A stretch of DNA of 64,000 nucleotides from Haloferax marinum (GTDB lineage: Archaea > Halobacteriota > Halobacteria > Halobacteriales > Haloferacaceae): the NCBI RefSeq assembly GCF_009674625.1, contig NZ_WKJQ01000001.1:2976001-3040000 (forward strand), in the 5' to 3' direction. Of the stretch, positions 62,352 to 64,000 are shown one piece after another. Numbering within the stretch: position 1 is the stretch's first letter; each line of letters starts with the position of its first letter. The notes beneath the pieces were generated by a model that ran no database searches, was not told where the DNA came from, and worked only from the letters and a program-made list of their open reading frames with translations. A program made the position numbers and the translations under genes.

Positions 62352-63662
62352 ATGGTACGTGATATCGTACGCCGCGACTTCCTCAAGGGAGTGGGAGCCG
62401 CGGGCGCGGCAGGCTTGACTGGACTATCTGGATGTATCGGTGGCGGAGGCGGTTCCGCTGGACCTGACGGACTCGTCGTCATTGGGTACCCCGAGAGTGG
62501 TATCCAACTGTTCCGTGACTACTACAGCGCCTCCGACGGAAGCGAGGAGATTCTCGTTCCTGACGGACTGCGTTCCGGGTCGATGCCCGGACAGGTCGGT
62601 AACGAGATGTCGAACGTGACCGGAACGGCACCGGCGGCAGGTGGTCCGAACCAGTCGACGTTCACCCAACTGTTCGAAGACGAATACGACGCTGCACCCG
62701 GCGTCTTCACGTCGCAGTGTTACGACTCCGTCGCGATTCAGCTTCTCGCGAACGCCGCGGCCGGTGAGAACTCCGGTCCGGCTATCAAGGACCAGATGCG
62801 CCGGATGGCGAACCCCGGCGGCACTGTCATCGGCCCCGGCGACCTCGTCGAAGGTATCGAACTGGCCGCAAACGGTGAAGACATCGACTACCAGGGTGCG
62901 TCTTCCTCGGTCAACTTCGACGCGAAGGGTGACCCGGCAGAGGCAGCCTACGCCATCTGGGAGTTCGACGCAGCGAACGACTCCACGACCGAAGTCGACA
63001 AGCAGAGTTTCCAGGGTGCGAACCCCGGCGGTGACGGCCCGGCCGCAGACAGTGGCCCCGGTGGCTCCGACCGCGAGATGTCTGTCGGTATCCTCCTCCC
63101 CGAGACCGGCGACCTCGCAGCAGTCGGGCAACCGATGATTCAGGCCGCACAGATTCCGGTCAAGCAGGTCAACGAAGCGAACCCTGCAGGTCTCAGCGTC
63201 ACTGCTGAAATCGAAGACACGCAGACGTCCCCGGACGCTGGTGTCGCTGCCGCACAGTCGCTCGTCTCCGCAGGCGTGCCCTCGGTGTGTGGGTCGGCGT
63301 CGTCCGGTGTGAACGTCCCTGTCTCACAGCAGGCGTTCATCCCGAACCAGATCGTCGGCTGTTCGCCGTCCTCGACGGCACTGTCCGTCTCGGACCTCGA
63401 CGACAACGACTTCATCTTCCGGACTGCACCGTCTGACTTCCTGCAGGGCCGCGTCATGGCACAGGTCATGTCCGACCGCCTCAGAGTCGACACCGTCTCG
63501 ACGCTGTACGTCAACAACGACTACGGCCAGCAGCTCTCCGAGCGCTTCTCGAACGTCTTCGCGGACGAGTTCGACGGCGAAGTGTACAACCAGACTGCCT
63601 TCAACATCGGGGAGTCCTCGTACTCCTCCGTCATCGAGACGGCGCTCTCCGGTCCGGAATAA
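62352..63662 (+). CDS. Circularly permuted LivK-type solute-binding lipoprotein
   Basis: A 436-residue lipoprotein. A Tat signal (R-R-D-F-L-K-G) leads to lipobox L-S-G-C28. Residues 37-225 (from P-D-G-L-V-V-I-G-Y-P-E-S-G) are what is normally the C-terminal half of branched-chain amino acid binding proteins; after a Gly/Pro/Ser linker, residues 241-436 start S-D-R-E-M-S-V-G-I-L-L-P-E-T-G-D, the normal mature N terminus, and stop at A-L-S-G-P-E. Joining the end (A-L-S-G-P) to the start (P-D-G-L-V) restores the standard order. The protein is complete in amount but permuted. No permease genes follow in the window. Confidence 0.8.
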   Translation: MVRDIVRRDFLKGVGAAGAAGLTGLSGCIGGGGGSAGPDGLVVIGYPESGIQLFRDYYSASDGSEEILVPDGLRSGSMPGQVGNEMSNVTGTAPAAGGPNQSTFTQLFEDEYDAAPGVFTSQCYDSVAIQLLANAAAGENSGPAIKDQMRRMANPGGTVIGPGDLVEGIELAANGEDIDYQGASSSVNFDAKGDPAEAAYAIWEFDAANDSTTEVDKQSFQGANPGGDGPAADSGPGGSDREMSVGILLPETGDLAAVGQPMIQAAQIPVKQVNEANPAGLSVTAEIEDTQTSPDAGVAAAQSLVSAGVPSVCGSASSGVNVPVSQQAFIPNQIVGCSPSSTALSVSDLDDNDFIFRTAPSDFLQGRVMAQVMSDRLRVDTVSTLYVNNDYGQQLSERFSNVFADEFDGEVYNQTAFNIGESSYSSVIETALSGPE

Positions 63663-63679
63663 GCCACGACCAGACCCGA

Positions 63680-63690
63680 CTTTTCTTTCG
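63680..63690 (+). terminator. T-rich terminator after the binding-protein gene
   Basis: ACTTTTCTTTC begins 18 nt after the stop codon, on the coding strand, a typical archaeal oligo-T end. Confidence 0.5.
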
Positions 63691-63730
63691 ACGCCACACG
63701 GTGAGCGACAGCCCCGTTCATCGAGACGGC

Positions 63731-63817
63731 TCAGTTGAAACCCTCAGTTGCTGATAGTTTGTCGAGGCCGTGCTGAATAGAGCGCGCAAGTCGGTCAGCA
63801 AAGGCATGATAAACACC
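63731..63817 (-). pseudogene. Possible transposase C-terminal relic
   Basis: A short minus-strand frame ends in V-Y-H-A-F-A-D-R-L-A-R-S-I-Q-H-G-L-D-K-L then S-A-T-E-G-F-N and a stop. The style is like a haloarchaeal IS transposase tail, but I cannot name the family and no upstream part is seen. It lies between GC-rich core sequence and the AT-rich right edge. Confidence 0.2.
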
Positions 63818-63834
63818 TGACTCTAATTGAGGGT

Positions 63835-64000
63835 ATGAAAATAAGCAAAGAAGACCTTCACGGTGTGTTAATGATTTTTGGGATACTAACGCCCGGAGCG
63901 TTTATCTTCATCTTTGCTGGGAATCTGGCGGGAGCATTCCCTGAGTTTGAGCTTTCAGTCTCATTTCTAAGGGGATACCTGATTTCGGTGACCCTATTCT
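63835..64000 (+). CDS. Partial AT-rich membrane protein, foreign composition
   Basis: An ATG frame without stop runs 55 codons to the window edge: M-K-I-S-K-E-D-L-H-G-V, then hydrophobic L-M-I-F-G-I-L-T-P-G-A-F-I-F-I-F-A-G. Codon use (AAA, ATA, TTA, ATT) is far from that of its neighbours. The frame is open and has a membrane-type helix; the rest is outside the window. Confidence 0.5.
   Translation, partial: MKISKEDLHGVLMIFGILTPGAFIFIFAGNLAGAFPEFELSVSFLRGYLISVTLF

Overview
The window is a stretch of haloarchaeal main chromosome. The signs are high GC, very acidic proteins, leaderless promoters with a TATA box about 26 nt before the start codon, Tat signal peptides, archaeal ribosomal and RNA polymerase genes, and haloarchaea-only families such as HalOD1, DUF5785 and CPxCG zinc micro-proteins. 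Gene order and protein character fit Haloferax or a close relative; the species is an inference.

Regions. (a) 1-5.2 kb: the tail of a GNAT gene, a 54-residue zinc protein, tmcA (tRNA acetylation), then rpl7ae-rps28e-rpl24e-ndk. (b) 5.3-12.8 kb: a cupredoxin, a two-gene MetE-type methionine synthase, and the rpl21e-rpoF-DUF655-rsmA-(mscS)-hemK2 cluster. (c) 13-16.4 kb: a cystathionine gamma-synthase/lyase, a small membrane protein, aEF-1beta with a 59-residue zinc protein, and a TctA-like permease. (d) 16.5-19.4 kb: rpl11 and rpl1-rpl10-rpl12 with a structured leader. (e) 19.5-30.5 kb: M42 aminopeptidase, mevalonate kinase and isopentenyl phosphate kinase, a Tat-secreted protein, an RNase Z-like hydrolase, a large Lhr helicase, HalOD1 and two TrmB-type regulators. 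(f) 30.6-37.8 kb: a Dna2-like nuclease-helicase, small unknowns, an unidentified structured RNA, a zinc metalloprotease, a VOC protein and a rhodanese-metallo-beta-lactamase fusion.

(g) 37.9-44.1 kb: the long minus-strand run tRNA-Ser - rps13 - rps4 - rps11 - rpoD - tRNA-Leu - rpl18e - rpl13 - rps9 - rpoN - rpoK - eno - rps2. (h) 44.2-52.5 kb: thioredoxin, TetR regulator, an RND permease with its COG1361 exoprotein, UspA and MoaA. (i) 52.6-58.9 kb: Mrp ATPase, then a three-gene block of degenerate RecA-like protein, small helical protein and PolB2-type polymerase, followed by a UDG-like protein. (j) 58.9-64 kb: tRNA-Ser(UGA) followed by copies of its own 3' end, pirin, CAAX protease, DUF5785, uridine kinase, a solute-binding lipoprotein whose two halves are in swapped order, and an AT-rich foreign-looking right edge.

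Most of the window is core translation, transcription and repair. The observations most worth following are the compact multi-helix RNA at 34438-34608, the circularly permuted binding protein at 62352-63662, the RecA-like/PolB2 operon at 54185-57266, and the tRNA-derived repeats after 59003.
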